Source of the DNA: Streptomyces scopuliridis RB72
GTDB taxonomy: Bacteria > Actinomycetota > Actinomycetes > Streptomycetales > Streptomycetaceae
Assembly: GCF_000718095.1 (NCBI RefSeq)
Contig: NZ_JOEI01000013.1
Coordinates: 124,001-188,000 of the forward strand
Reading direction: 5' to 3'
DNA: 64,000 nt
The notes under the pieces were generated by a model. It saw only the letters and a program-made list of their open reading frames with translations. It did no database searches and was not told the DNA's origin. Every line of letters begins with the position of its first letter. The first letter of the stretch is position 1. Shown in pieces: positions 41,281 through 50,023 of the stretch. The translations under genes were made by a program, and so were the position numbers.

Positions 41281-41298
41281 ACTTAGGCTTACCTAAGT
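41281..41298. promoter_or_regulatory. Iron box (IdeR/DmdR1 operator) upstream of heme oxygenase
   Basis: ACTTAGGCTTACCTAAGT is a palindrome with 7-bp arms and matches the right half of the consensus nearly perfectly (TAGGCTTACCTAA versus TAGGCTAACCTAA). It lies in the promoter region of the minus-strand heme oxygenase gene. Confidence 0.8.
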
Positions 41299-41358
41299 CA
41301 ACCAGTTCCCGACGTCCTGTCGGTAAAAACGCTACCCCGCCCCAGCGGGTCGGCAACC

Positions 41359-42216
41359 TCAGGGCAGGGTGAGAATCTCGGCCCCCGTCTCCGTCACCAC
41401 CAGCGTGTGCTCGAACTGCGCGGTCCGCTTGCGGTCCTTGGTCACGACGGTCCAGCCGTCGTCCCACATGTCGTGCTCGTACGTACCGAGCGTGAGCATC
41501 GGCTCGATGGTGAAGGTCATGCCCCGCTGGATGACAGTGGTGGCGTGCGGGCTGTCGTAGTGCGGGATGATCAGCCCGGAGTGGAAGGACGCATTGATCC
41601 CGTGCCCGGTGAAGTCCCTGACGACTCCGTAGCCGAACCGCTTGGCGTACGACTCGATGACCCGCCCGATCACATTGATCTGCCGGCCGGGCCGTACGGC
41701 CTTGATGGCGCGGTTCAGTGCCTCGCGGGTCCGCTCCACCAGGAGCTTCGACTCCTCGTCGACATCCCCGCAGAAGTAGGTGGCGTTGTTGTCGCCGTGC
41801 ACCCCGTTGAGATACGCGGTCACGTCCAGGTTCACGATGTCGCCGTCGCGGAGCACCGTGGAGTCCGGGATTCCGTGGCAGATGACCTCGTTGACGGACG
41901 TACAGAGGGACTTGGGGAAGCCTCGGTAGCCGAGCGTCGACGGATAGGCGCCGTGATCGCACATGAATTCGTGCGCGACCCGGTCCAGCTCGTCCGTGGT
42001 GACGCCGGGCGCGATGTGCTTCGCGGCCTCCTCCATCGCCTGCGCGGCGACGCGGCCCGCGATCCGCATCAGCTCGATGGTTTCGGCGGTCTGCACTTCC
42101 GGCCCGGTGTACGGGGTGGGAGCGGGCTTCCCGACGTATTCGGGGCGCCTGATGTTTCCGGGAACGGAACGGACGGGAGAGAGCTCGCCTGGTACGAGCA
42201 GTGACTGGCCAGACAT
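41359..42216 (-). CDS. map: Methionine aminopeptidase, type I
   Basis: 285 residues. The five metal ligands are visible: two Asp in [16 protein letters not shown], His in [13 protein letters not shown], Glu in [10 protein letters not shown], and Glu in [10 protein letters not shown]; the substrate His lies in VICHGIP. It has an N-terminal extension of about 40 residues with PAPTPYTGP, as in the actinobacterial MetAP1c form that can bind the ribosome. It removes the initiator Met. The ATG follows TAGACT by 7 nt, so the mRNA is likely leaderless. Confidence 0.94.
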   Translation of the reverse strand: MSGQSLLVPGELSPVRSVPGNIRRPEYVGKPAPTPYTGPEVQTAETIELMRIAGRVAAQAMEEAAKHIAPGVTTDELDRVAHEFMCDHGAYPSTLGYRGFPKSLCTSVNEVICHGIPDSTVLRDGDIVNLDVTAYLNGVHGDNNATYFCGDVDEESKLLVERTREALNRAIKAVRPGRQINVIGRVIESYAKRFGYGVVRDFTGHGINASFHSGLIIPHYDSPHATTVIQRGMTFTIEPMLTLGTYEHDMWDDGWTVVTKDRKRTAQFEHTLVVTETGAEILTLP

Positions 42217-42223
42217 GCCGGCG

Positions 42224-42229
42224 AGTCTA
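42224..42229 (-). promoter_or_regulatory. -10 element of a likely leaderless promoter
   Basis: TAGACT on the minus strand is followed by 7 nt and the ATG of map. Confidence 0.55.
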
Positions 42230-42271
42230 ACGAGCGGCGGTGGGGCAGCATGGCGTCAGAGGAAGGAGCCG

Positions 42272-42526
42272 ATGATGGCCCTGTTCAAGAAGCGCACGGT
42301 CGGCAAGCCCGGCGAGTGGTACTACTGCCTGAAGCACCAGAAGGTCGAGGAGGGGCCCGAATGCCCCGCCAAGGACCGCTTCGGGCCGTACGCGAGCCGC
42401 CAGGAGGCGGAGCACGCGATGCAGACGGCCCAGGAGCGCAATCTGGAGTGGGAGACGGATCCGCGCTGGCACGACGCGTCCAAGGGTGAGGCCGGGGCCG
42501 GGGAGGACACGAACCCGCCCGCCTGA
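42272..42526 (+). CDS. Small conserved hypothetical protein
   Basis: 84 residues starting at one of two adjacent ATGs after AAGGAG. MMALFKKRTVGKPGEWYYCL, then KHQKVEEGPECPAKDRFGPY and ASRQEAEHAMQTAQERN. Cys residues near 19 and 31 with His 22 could form a small metal site. It is divergent from map, an arrangement I believe is common in Streptomyces. Function unknown. Confidence 0.8.
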   Translation: MMALFKKRTVGKPGEWYYCLKHQKVEEGPECPAKDRFGPYASRQEAEHAMQTAQERNLEWETDPRWHDASKGEAGAGEDTNPPA

Positions 42527-42545
42527 CGGGATACGAGGCACCGGA

Positions 42546-43832
42546 TCAGGCCGCCGTCGCCTTCGCCGCTTCCTTCTGGGCGCGGCGGCGCAGGGCGTCC
42601 TCGTCCGTCTCCGCGTCGTATGTCACCAGCCTCGGCAGCACCGCCGCGAGCACCCCCACCGAGGCCAGACAGGCCAGCCCGCCGCCCCATATGGCGGGGC
42701 GGGTGCCCGTCCAGCCCGCCATCGCGCCCGCGCGGATCTGGCCGAGCTGCGGTCCGACGCTGTACGAGAGCACCTCGATGCCCGCGAGCCGGCCGCGCAG
42801 CTCCTCCGGGATCGTCTGGTTCCAGATGGTCGAGCGGCCCAGACCGCTGAGCATGTCGCCCGCGCCCGCGAGCCCCAGACAGACCAGCACCACCCAGATG
42901 TTCGAGAACCACCCCGCGGCCGTGATCGCCAGCCCCCAGCCCGCCGCGCCGAACACCACGAAGAGGCCGTGTCTGCGGACCCGTGAGGTCCAGCCGCTGG
43001 TCAGACTGAGCGCCACCGAGCCGACCGACCCCGCCGCGTACATCAGACCGAGCGCCCACTCCGCGTCCAGATCGTCCGCGAGGAACGGGAAGACCGTATT
43101 CGGGAAGGCGAAGAACATGGCGGCCAGATCGATCGCGTACGTCCCCAGCAGCACCGGTCTGCTCCAGGCGTACCGGGCCCCCTCCACGATGCCCCGCAGG
43201 GACGGCGCCTCCGCGTCGTGCGCGGCGGGCGCGGGCGAGAGCCGCAGACAGAGCACTACGGAGACGGCGAAGCCCAGGATCGTCACCCCGTACGCCGTGC
43301 CGTGACCGGCGTACGCGACGACCAGCCCGGCCAGCGCGGGCCCCGCGATCGCGCCGAGCTGCCAGCGCACGGCGTTGAGCGCGGCGGCCGCGGTGAGCTG
43401 GTCGTGCGGGACGATCCGCGCCATCAGCGAGTCCAGCGCCGGCCGTTGCAGCCCCGCCAGCGCGGACACCCCGGCCGCCACCACGTACAGCGGCCACAGC
43501 AGCGGCTCGGGAAGCAGCGCGTTCACCAGCAGGACGGCGGCGAGCACCCCGAGCCCCGCCTCGGTGAGCAGGATGACCTTGCGCCGGTCGACGGCGTCGG
43601 CGAGCGCTCCGCCGTACAGCCCGAAGACCACCAGGGGCACCAGCTCCACCGCGCCCATCGCGCCGACGGCGAGCGGCGATCCGGTGAGGTCCTTGATCTG
43701 GAGCGGCAGCGCGATCATCGCCATGAAACTGCCGAAGTTCGTCACCAGCCCCTGCACCCAGAGCAGCCGGAATTCCCGGGAGGAACGCAGCGGGGAGAGA
43801 TCCGGCAGTATCGCGCCGAGCTTCTTGGTCAC
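42546..43832 (-). CDS. MFS transporter (EntS/MFS_3-like, 12 TM)
   Basis: 428 residues with twelve hydrophobic segments. RLLWVQGLVTNFGSFMAMIA, the motif-A loop GGALADAVDRRKVILLTE and the second-half GRSTIWNQTIPEELRGRLAG are typical of the MFS_3 group that includes the enterobactin exporter EntS. The C-terminal tail is charged (DEDALRRRAQKEAAKATAA). Given the iron genes close by, siderophore export is possible, but no iron box was seen before it. Confidence 0.87.
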   Translation of the reverse strand: MTKKLGAILPDLSPLRSSREFRLLWVQGLVTNFGSFMAMIALPLQIKDLTGSPLAVGAMGAVELVPLVVFGLYGGALADAVDRRKVILLTEAGLGVLAAVLLVNALLPEPLLWPLYVVAAGVSALAGLQRPALDSLMARIVPHDQLTAAAALNAVRWQLGAIAGPALAGLVVAYAGHGTAYGVTILGFAVSVVLCLRLSPAPAAHDAEAPSLRGIVEGARYAWSRPVLLGTYAIDLAAMFFAFPNTVFPFLADDLDAEWALGLMYAAGSVGSVALSLTSGWTSRVRRHGLFVVFGAAGWGLAITAAGWFSNIWVVLVCLGLAGAGDMLSGLGRSTIWNQTIPEELRGRLAGIEVLSYSVGPQLGQIRAGAMAGWTGTRPAIWGGGLACLASVGVLAAVLPRLVTYDAETDEDALRRRAQKEAAKATAA

Positions 43833-43926
43833 GAGAGGCCATGCTCGGTGCGGACGCGTGGATCGGGCAACCGAATTAGGTCCCGCCGGCCCTCATCAGC
43901 GGGTGGGGCTTACCGGCGGGTGGGGC

Positions 43927-44535
43927 TCACCAGCGGGCCGGCGGCGGCGCCGTCAGCTGGTCGGCCAGCCGGGACAGCCGGTCCCGGAACCGCCGCCGCC
44001 CGCGCGGCCCCGGCAGGCTGTTCTCCCCGGCCGCCGCGCTCACCAGATGCTGCACGGTGTCCAGATCCACGCCGTTGGCTGCCACCGCGTCCACCGACAG
44101 GGCGTCGTGCGCCAGCCCGCGCACCTCCTCGTCCCCGCCGTCCAACGACAGCACCGTCGCCCCGGCCCGGCGCGCGCCGTGGACCCGCTCAAGCAGCCCG
44201 GTGTCCGGCCGCTCCGGCGCCACGACGAGCAGCGTCTCGCCCCGGCCGGCCGCCTCAAGACGGCCCAGGCCGATGGCCAGATGCGCCGGGTCCCCGGAGC
44301 GCACCCGGTGCCGTACCAGCGTGGGCGTCAGCTCCGGCTGCCCCGACCACGCCGCCTCGTCCACGAGATGCGCGGTGAGATGCCACGGCTCGTACTCCTC
44401 CGTCCCGACGAGCAGCAGCCCGCCGCCCTGCGACACGACGGAGGCACGCAGCGCCCCCGCGAACCGGCGGGTCGCGGACGGCCATTCCGTTCCGGCGAGT
44501 ACTTCACGCAGCAGTGCGACGCGTACGGCATCCAT
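43927..44535 (-). CDS. Hypothetical protein with a SIS-like segment
   Basis: 202 residues, start MDAVRVALLREVLAGTEWPS. AGRGETLLVVAPERPDTGLL, then HGARRAGATVLSLDGGDEEV resembles the strand-helix pattern of sugar-isomerase (SIS) domains, and the C-terminus is basic. No signal or membrane segment. It diverges from npdG. Function not recognised. Confidence 0.75.
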   Translation of the reverse strand: MDAVRVALLREVLAGTEWPSATRRFAGALRASVVSQGGGLLLVGTEEYEPWHLTAHLVDEAAWSGQPELTPTLVRHRVRSGDPAHLAIGLGRLEAAGRGETLLVVAPERPDTGLLERVHGARRAGATVLSLDGGDEEVRGLAHDALSVDAVAANGVDLDTVQHLVSAAAGENSLPGPRGRRRFRDRLSRLADQLTAPPPARW

Positions 44536-44616
44536 GGGCCCGCATCCTGCCGCAGTCGGATACGCGGCGTGGGCGGTCGGAGGCGGCTCACCCGAACGTG
44601 ACCTTGTACCGGCAAG

Positions 44617-44622
44617 TAGGGT
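44617..44622 (+). promoter_or_regulatory. -10 element of a likely leaderless promoter
   Basis: TAGGGT is followed by 7 nt (CGTGACC) and the ATG of npdG. Confidence 0.55.
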
Positions 44623-44629
44623 CGTGACC

Positions 44630-45340
44630 ATGACTTCAACGGACAGTGGCAGCACCCCCAAGCCCCCCGCCAAGGACCCCTGGGACCTCCCGGACGTCTC
44701 AGGTCTCGTCGTCGGCGTACTCGGCGGCACCGGCGACCAGGGGCGCGGGCTCGCCTACCGGCTGGCGAGGGCCGGACAGAAAGTGATCATCGGATCCCGG
44801 GTCGCCGAGCGGGCGGAGACGGCGGCGGCCGAACTGGGCAACGACGTCGAGGGCTTGGTCAACGCCGAGTGCGCGCGCCGCAGCGACGTGGTCATCGTCG
44901 CCGTGCCGTGGGAGGGACACGCCAAGACCCTGGAGGCCCTCAGGGAGGAGCTGGCGGGCAAGCTCGTCGTCGACTGCGTCAACCCGCTCGGCTTCGACAA
45001 GCGGGGCGCGTACGCGCTGAAGCCGGAGGAGGGCAGCGCCGCCGAGCAGGCCGCCGCCCTGCTGCCGGAGTCCCGGGTGACCGCGGCCTTCCACCATCTC
45101 TCCGCGGTGCTGCTCCAGGACCCGGAGGTCGAGCGGATCGACACGGATGTGATGGTGCTCGGCGAGGCCCGCGCGGACACCGATCTCGTTCAGGCGCTGG
45201 CGGCCCGAATCCCGGGCATGCGCGGGGTCTTCGCGGGCCGGCTGCGCAATGCCCACCAGGTGGAGTCGCTGGTGGCCAACCTGATCTCGGTGAACCGCCG
45301 TTACAAGGCGCACGCGGGCCTGCGCGTGACGGACGTGTAG
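44630..45340 (+). CDS. npdG: NADPH-dependent F420 reductase (NADPH:F420 oxidoreductase)
   Basis: 236 residues. After a disordered Ser/Pro/Lys N-terminus, the NADP-binding motif is GLVVGVLGGTGDQGRGLAYR, then KVIIGSRVAERAETAAAELG, DVVIVAVPWEGHAKTLEAL, VVDCVNPLGFDKRGAY, and FHHLSAVLLQDPE. It moves hydride between NADPH and coenzyme F420, supplying reduced F420 to actinobacterial reductases. Preceded by a -10 at leaderless distance. Confidence 0.93.
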   Translation: MTSTDSGSTPKPPAKDPWDLPDVSGLVVGVLGGTGDQGRGLAYRLARAGQKVIIGSRVAERAETAAAELGNDVEGLVNAECARRSDVVIVAVPWEGHAKTLEALREELAGKLVVDCVNPLGFDKRGAYALKPEEGSAAEQAAALLPESRVTAAFHHLSAVLLQDPEVERIDTDVMVLGEARADTDLVQALAARIPGMRGVFAGRLRNAHQVESLVANLISVNRRYKAHAGLRVTDV

Positions 45341-45380
45341 GGACGTACGTATAGGGGCGTACGTATATAGCTATGGGGGA

Positions 45381-45404
45381 GGCGCGGGCCGGGCGGCCCG
45401 CGCC
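45381..45404. terminator. Bidirectional terminator hairpin
   Basis: GGCGCGGGCC and GGCCCGCGCC form a perfect 10-bp stem with a 4-nt loop, between npdG and the convergent small membrane-protein gene. Confidence 0.7.
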
Positions 45405-45405
45405 G

Positions 45406-45600
45406 TCAGCCCGCGGCCGTCGCCGTACGTGCCTCGCGCTCGGCCCTCGCCTTGCGTACGTAGTACCAGGCCATGTTGGACGACAGCCCGGCCAGCAGCA
45501 CCCACACGATGCCGAGCCAGTTCCCCTGGACGAAGGAGACCACGGCCGCGGCGACGGTGAGGACGCAGACGGCGAGGGCGTACAGAGCGAGGCGGGGCAT
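45406..45600 (-). CDS. Small membrane protein, two TM helices, 64 aa
   Basis: Start 45600 after AGGAG. MPRLALYALAVCVLTVAAAV and WLGIVWVLLAGLSSNMAWYY form two membrane helices separated by a short loop, with a basic Arg/Ala tail in the cytoplasm. Resembles small DUF2530-like actinobacterial membrane proteins, but this is not certain. It lies directly upstream of, and diverges from, the truncated Rhs gene. Confidence 0.72.
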   Translation of the reverse strand: MPRLALYALAVCVLTVAAAVVSFVQGNWLGIVWVLLAGLSSNMAWYYVRKARAEREARTATAAG

Positions 45601-45751
45601 GGGGGTCGGCTCCTGTCGGGGGCGTCGTGGGCTGTCGTCGTTCGCGCTCCAGTGTCCCCCATGCCCGGGAACGTCCCACCGCCGCCCGGCCACCTCCTCG
45701 CCGGCCCTGTGACGCTGCCCCTCCGACCTCCCAGATGTCTCCTGCACCGCG

Positions 45752-48736
45752 TTGGCACGTCGGGCGTCTTCGGCGACGGTGACGCAGCCGGGCGGCGCGG
45801 TGCGCCGGGTGGAGTTCGACGCGGACGGCTACGGCGTGTCGGACACGCGGGCGCACGGCAGCACGCTGGCGCGCAAGACGGTGTACGAACGCGGCTCCTA
45901 CCACCGGATCGACGCGGTCACCGACCCGTACGGCCGCCGTACCGAACTCACCTACGACGCCAACGGCTATGTGACCTCGGCGAAGGAGCTGGCGGGCACA
46001 CCACAGGCCCGTACCTCCGGAACGGCGGTGTACGACGGCCCGTACGACCAGCCCACCACCCTGACCGACCCGCTGGGCAAGACCACGACACTCGGCTATG
46101 ACTCCGCCGGTGATCTGCGGACGGTGACCGACCCCGAGGGCCGGGCCACCACTCTCACCCACACCCCCGACGGGCAGGTGAAGACGGTCACGGACGCGTC
46201 GGGCGCCGTGACCGAATACACCTATCAATACGGCGAGTTGACCGAGGTCAAGGACGCCGAGGGAGGCACGGGCGGCCAGTTCCTGGACGCCGCGGGCCGG
46301 CCGGTGGTCACGACGGACGCGTCCGGCGCGCGTACGGTCCTCACGTACGACGTGCTCAACCAGGCCCGGAAGGTCACCGACCCGCTCGGCCACACCACCG
46401 CCCTCGACTACGACGACAACGGCAACCTCACCACCCTGACCGACGCCAGGAACAACGCCACCACCTGGGCGTACGACACCGCCGACCGCCCCATATCGGC
46501 CACCGACCCGCTCGGGGCGCGGGCGCTCTTCGGCTATGACCCTGCGGGGCAACTGGCCAAGGTCACCAGCCGCGCTGGCCAGGTCGCCACCGCGGAGTAC
46601 GACCTGCTGGGCCGGGCCAAGAACGCCAAGTACGGTGTGGACGCGGCGGGCCAGGCGCAGTCGACGGTCACGTACGCCTACGACGGTGTCGACCTGCCCA
46701 AGACCGTCACCGACACGGTGTCCGGCACGCAGTCCTTCACGTACGACGCCTACGACCGGACCAGGACCGTCACCGGCCCGACCGGCACCGTCGGCTACGA
46801 CTACGACGGCGCGGACCGCCGCAAGGAGATGACGGCGGCCGGGACGACCACGGCCTACGGCTACGACACCTCCGGCATCCTCACCTCGGTCACCACCGGC
46901 GGCCAGGCCGTCACCTTCGGCCTGGACGCGGTGGGCCGCGAGAAGACCGCGACCCTGCCCGGCGGCTTCACCCGCACCACCGGCTACGACAAGACCGGCA
47001 CGACCACGGGCATCTCCTACACCCGCGCCGGGGCCACCGTCGGCGACCTCACCTACACCCGCGACGAACGCGGACTCCAGACCGGTCTGACCGGCTCCCT
47101 CGCGAGCATCGCCCTCCCGGCGGCCGAGACGGGCGCGGTCTACGGCAAGGACAACCGGCTCACGACGTTCAACGGCCGGTCCTTCACGTACGACGCCGAG
47201 GGGCAGCTGACGTCCGATGGCAAGCGGACGTACGACTGGAACGCCCGGGGTGAACTGACAGGGCTGACCGAGACGGGCGCGGGCGGCCGGAGCAGCACTT
47301 TCGCGTACGACCCGCTGGGCACGCGTTCAGCCAGGACGCTCGGCGGTACCACGCGGAGATTCCTCACGGACGGCTCCAACCCCCTGGCGGAACAGTCGGG
47401 TTCGGGCGAGACGACGGCCACGGTGGCCACCTCCGGCCTGGACGAGTACCTGACCCGCACGGAGGGCGGCCGGACCCAGATCTATCTGACCGATGCCCTC
47501 GGTACGGTCGTGGGCCTCGCTGACCAGGACGGTACGGTCGCCACCCGCTATACGTACGACCCGTACGGGCAGCCGGCGGCGTCGGGTGCCGAGTCGGGCA
47601 ACCCGTACACCTTCACCGGCCGTGAGAGCGACGGCACGGGCCTGCTCTACTACCGCAACCGCTACTACGATCCCGAGACCGGCCGCTTCATCTCCCAGGA
47701 CCCCATCGGGTTCGCGGGCGGCGCCAACCTCTATCAGTACGCGCTGAGTTCACCCACGACGTACACCGATCCGTCGGGCAACAACCCCCTCCTGATCGGC
47801 TGCGTCGGCGGCGCCCTGTTCGACGGCGGCCTCGACTGGCTCACCCAGCGCCTCTCGGGTCGCAAGGTCAACTGGGGCCAGGTCGGCTCCTCGGCGGCCC
47901 TGGGATGTCTGAGCGGAATGCTCGGCACGGCGGGCGGCGGCAAGCTCGCGGGCCGCATCGGCTGCAAGAACAGCTTCACCGGCGACACCCCGGTCCTGAT
48001 GGCCGACGGCACCCGCAAACCCATCAAGGACGTACGGGTCGGCGACAAGGTCCTCGCGACGGACCCGCAAAGCGGCGAGACCGGCCCGCGCGAGGTCACC
48101 ACCCTGATCCAGGGATCCGGCGACAAATCCCTGACGGACATCACCGTCGAGAGCTCTGACGGTAACCCCGCCAAGATCACCGCGACCGACGGCCACCCCT
48201 TCTGGCTCCCTGACGTGAAGGAATGGACCGACGCCGGCGACCTCCAGCCGGGCCAGTGGCTCCGCACGAGCTCCGGCACCTGGGCCCAGATCACGGCGAT
48301 CAGCCACAGCACGCAGTCGACGGCGGTCTACAACCTCACGGTCGACGACCTCCACACGTACTACGCGCTGGCGGGCGCCACACCGGTACTCGTGCACAAC
48401 GTCAACGAAGATTCGCTCTGCAATGTGACTCTTGGGCCGGCGATAAAGGGCCAGAAAGCAGAAGGAGTGACCGCTGAACGCGGTGACACTGTCCTGGCTC
48501 ACGAGCAGCGGATGATGAACGAGTTCGGTGACCGAAATGGCTGCGCTTCATGCGGGGCGGCCAAATCGGGATACAAAGACGGTCACTGGACTGGTGACCA
48601 CAATCCGCCGAATAAGCTCGCGCCCAACGGTCCGTGGACTCTGTATCCGCACTGCAAGGCATGTTCCAAACAGCAGGGCGGGATCGTGCGCACGCTGCTC
48701 AAGGAGTACTATGACTTCCCGGTGTGGAAACCATAA
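45752..48736 (+). CDS. Rhs/YD-repeat polymorphic toxin, 5'-truncated, with Hint domain and nuclease-like tip
   Basis: 994 residues from TTG 45752. It starts in the middle of YD repeats, without the signal peptide and N-terminal domains of full-length Streptomyces Rhs proteins, and has no Shine-Dalgarno, so it looks truncated. Residues 20-620 are YD repeats (TYDANGYVTSAKEL type). The core-closing block is LLYYRNRYYDPETGRFISQD then PIGFAGGANLYQYALSS, about 630-670. A pretoxin Hint domain runs from about 741 (SFTGDTPVLMADG) to 886 (VLVHNVNE) and could release the tip. The tip has CASC, TGDHNPP and CKAC motifs, like a zinc-bound HNH-type nuclease. From about 48400 the DNA becomes less G/C-rich. 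Confidence 0.82.
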   Translation: MARRASSATVTQPGGAVRRVEFDADGYGVSDTRAHGSTLARKTVYERGSYHRIDAVTDPYGRRTELTYDANGYVTSAKELAGTPQARTSGTAVYDGPYDQPTTLTDPLGKTTTLGYDSAGDLRTVTDPEGRATTLTHTPDGQVKTVTDASGAVTEYTYQYGELTEVKDAEGGTGGQFLDAAGRPVVTTDASGARTVLTYDVLNQARKVTDPLGHTTALDYDDNGNLTTLTDARNNATTWAYDTADRPISATDPLGARALFGYDPAGQLAKVTSRAGQVATAEYDLLGRAKNAKYGVDAAGQAQSTVTYAYDGVDLPKTVTDTVSGTQSFTYDAYDRTRTVTGPTGTVGYDYDGADRRKEMTAAGTTTAYGYDTSGILTSVTTGGQAVTFGLDAVGREKTATLPGGFTRTTGYDKTGTTTGISYTRAGATVGDLTYTRDERGLQTGLTGSLASIALPAAETGAVYGKDNRLTTFNGRSFTYDAEGQLTSDGKRTYDWNARGELTGLTETGAGGRSSTFAYDPLGTRSARTLGGTTRRFLTDGSNPLAEQSGSGETTATVATSGLDEYLTRTEGGRTQIYLTDALGTVVGLADQDGTVATRYTYDPYGQPAASGAESGNPYTFTGRESDGTGLLYYRNRYYDPETGRFISQDPIGFAGGANLYQYALSSPTTYTDPSGNNPLLIGCVGGALFDGGLDWLTQRLSGRKVNWGQVGSSAALGCLSGMLGTAGGGKLAGRIGCKNSFTGDTPVLMADGTRKPIKDVRVGDKVLATDPQSGETGPREVTTLIQGSGDKSLTDITVESSDGNPAKITATDGHPFWLPDVKEWTDAGDLQPGQWLRTSSGTWAQITAISHSTQSTAVYNLTVDDLHTYYALAGATPVLVHNVNEDSLCNVTLGPAIKGQKAEGVTAERGDTVLAHEQRMMNEFGDRNGCASCGAAKSGYKDGHWTGDHNPPNKLAPNGPWTLYPHCKACSKQQGGIVRTLLKEYYDFPVWKP

Positions 48737-48751
48737 CAGTAGGTGGATTCA

Positions 48752-49144
48752 ATGATGCTCTTCGCCTCGTGTACGACGAGATTCGCGCATGGCCTTGTTG
48801 TTGCTGCCGCACCCGGGAGCAGTGACACGCATGAAAGCTGGGACCCTGCGACCGATGTTGTTCACGGTGGTACGGACTCCCTGTTCATTTCGATCCAGCA
48901 AGCTGCCAGCGGTCCAGCATCAGTCCAATGCGTGCAAGGGCCTTACCGGCCGAGCGGAAAAGTCCTTGCGTACGCGGGAAAATTGATACTTCCTCAAGCG
49001 TCTCTTGAGATTTCGGATCCGAATGAATCGGTGAAGTTGCTGATTCCCGTTCCGAATGTAGAAAATCAAGTCGATGTCTATGGAGACGGCACCGATGAGC
49101 CCGATGAGGTAGTGATCGTTCTGACTGGCGATGAATCGTGGTAA
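48752..49144 (+). CDS. Probable immunity protein for the Rhs tip
   Basis: 130 residues, one of two adjacent ATGs after AGGTGG. Starts MMLFASCTTRFAHGLVVAAA, ends VYGDGTDEPDEVVIVLTGDE and SW. It is beta-rich and acidic with no signal peptide (the N-terminal hydrophobic stretch looks like a buried strand). It lies 15 nt after the toxin tip and shares its A/T-richer composition, the usual place for a cognate immunity gene. No family recognised. Confidence 0.68.
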   Translation: MMLFASCTTRFAHGLVVAAAPGSSDTHESWDPATDVVHGGTDSLFISIQQAASGPASVQCVQGPYRPSGKVLAYAGKLILPQASLEISDPNESVKLLIPVPNVENQVDVYGDGTDEPDEVVIVLTGDESW

Positions 49145-49438
49145 TCCACAATTCCTGACGATGACAGTCAGTTCGGTAGGTTGCGAGGGCGCCACGCCGA
49201 CCCCGGGTCCGTGGTGGCGACCTTACAGATGCGAACACCACGCCCGCTTGTGTCTTCTGTAATAGCTCCAAGTGAGACAGGGTGGCTCCGATGAATCCGC
49301 CGCCGAACTACTCGGGACAATGGCCACCTCCGTGGTGGCCGGCCAATATGCAGGCCGCAGTGTCAATCCCTGGAATGATTCCGTAGATTTAATGCGGCGG
49401 GTCGAGTTGTGGCCCGCCGCAAATCCATTTCCTGATTG
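49145..49438. other. Gap with possible degraded immunity/toxin DNA
   Basis: This 294-nt stretch holds no convincing full gene. A 31-codon ORF at 49291-49386 (MNPPPNYSGQWPPPWWPANM then QAAVSIPGMIP) follows AGGGTGG and could be a tiny protein or the N-terminus of a lost Pro-rich protein. Composition resembles the immunity genes on each side. Confidence 0.45.
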
Positions 49439-49948
49439 ATGGCGGAGGACATCTTGCAGGTCACGATCGACGGGGTCACCTACGTGAGCCATGAGGACCC
49501 AGCATGGAGGTGTGAGCAGAACTACATGGCCATGGTCGACCTGGCCCCGTTCGACCTCGGAGGGATGTTCGAGCAGTTGTGGCTTCGGGAACTCGACGAA
49601 GGCGGCGGCTATGAGGTTTGTTGCATCCCCTTTTATGCCTATGGTCTCGCGCTGGGTGACGTGGTGAGGAGGAGTGGGGCGGACACCGTCGGCAGTTTGA
49701 TCAGCAAGTCAGGTCGTCGGGCCCTCCGAGTGTTTTTCGCGGAGCCTCGGCCTTCGGTGGACAGTCGATCTGTGCTGCGTGGCGCTGTGGAGTCCGCCGG
49801 GCTTCTGAGTGAATGGAACGGTGATCGTCATGTCGCGATCGATGTCCCCGACATCTCGGTGATGCAGCCGGTCTTCGATTCCGTGCAGGGGGAAATTGAA
49901 AATGGGAGCGCTTTCTGGGAGTGGAGTGATAGCAAGAATTTTAGATAG
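49439..49948 (+). CDS. DUF4265-like protein
   Basis: About 169 residues. CEQNYMAMVDLAPFDLGGMF, EQLWLRELDEGGGYEVCCIP, FYAYGLALGDVVRR and LISKSGRRALRVFFAE follow the DUF4265 pattern, a small two-domain protein often seen beside polymorphic-toxin immunity genes. The ATG at 49439 lacks a Shine-Dalgarno; a TTG at 49456, 5 nt after GGAGG, is a serious alternative. A/T-richer than flanking core genes. An immunity role is inferred from position. Confidence 0.72.
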   Translation: MAEDILQVTIDGVTYVSHEDPAWRCEQNYMAMVDLAPFDLGGMFEQLWLRELDEGGGYEVCCIPFYAYGLALGDVVRRSGADTVGSLISKSGRRALRVFFAEPRPSVDSRSVLRGAVESAGLLSEWNGDRHVAIDVPDISVMQPVFDSVQGEIENGSAFWEWSDSKNFR

Positions 49949-50023
49949 GTGTGAAGTGAATCTGTTGGGGGCGGCCGGTTTCGGCTCCGCTGTTCGGTGT
50001 GGTGAATTATGCCCGGGGGGAGA

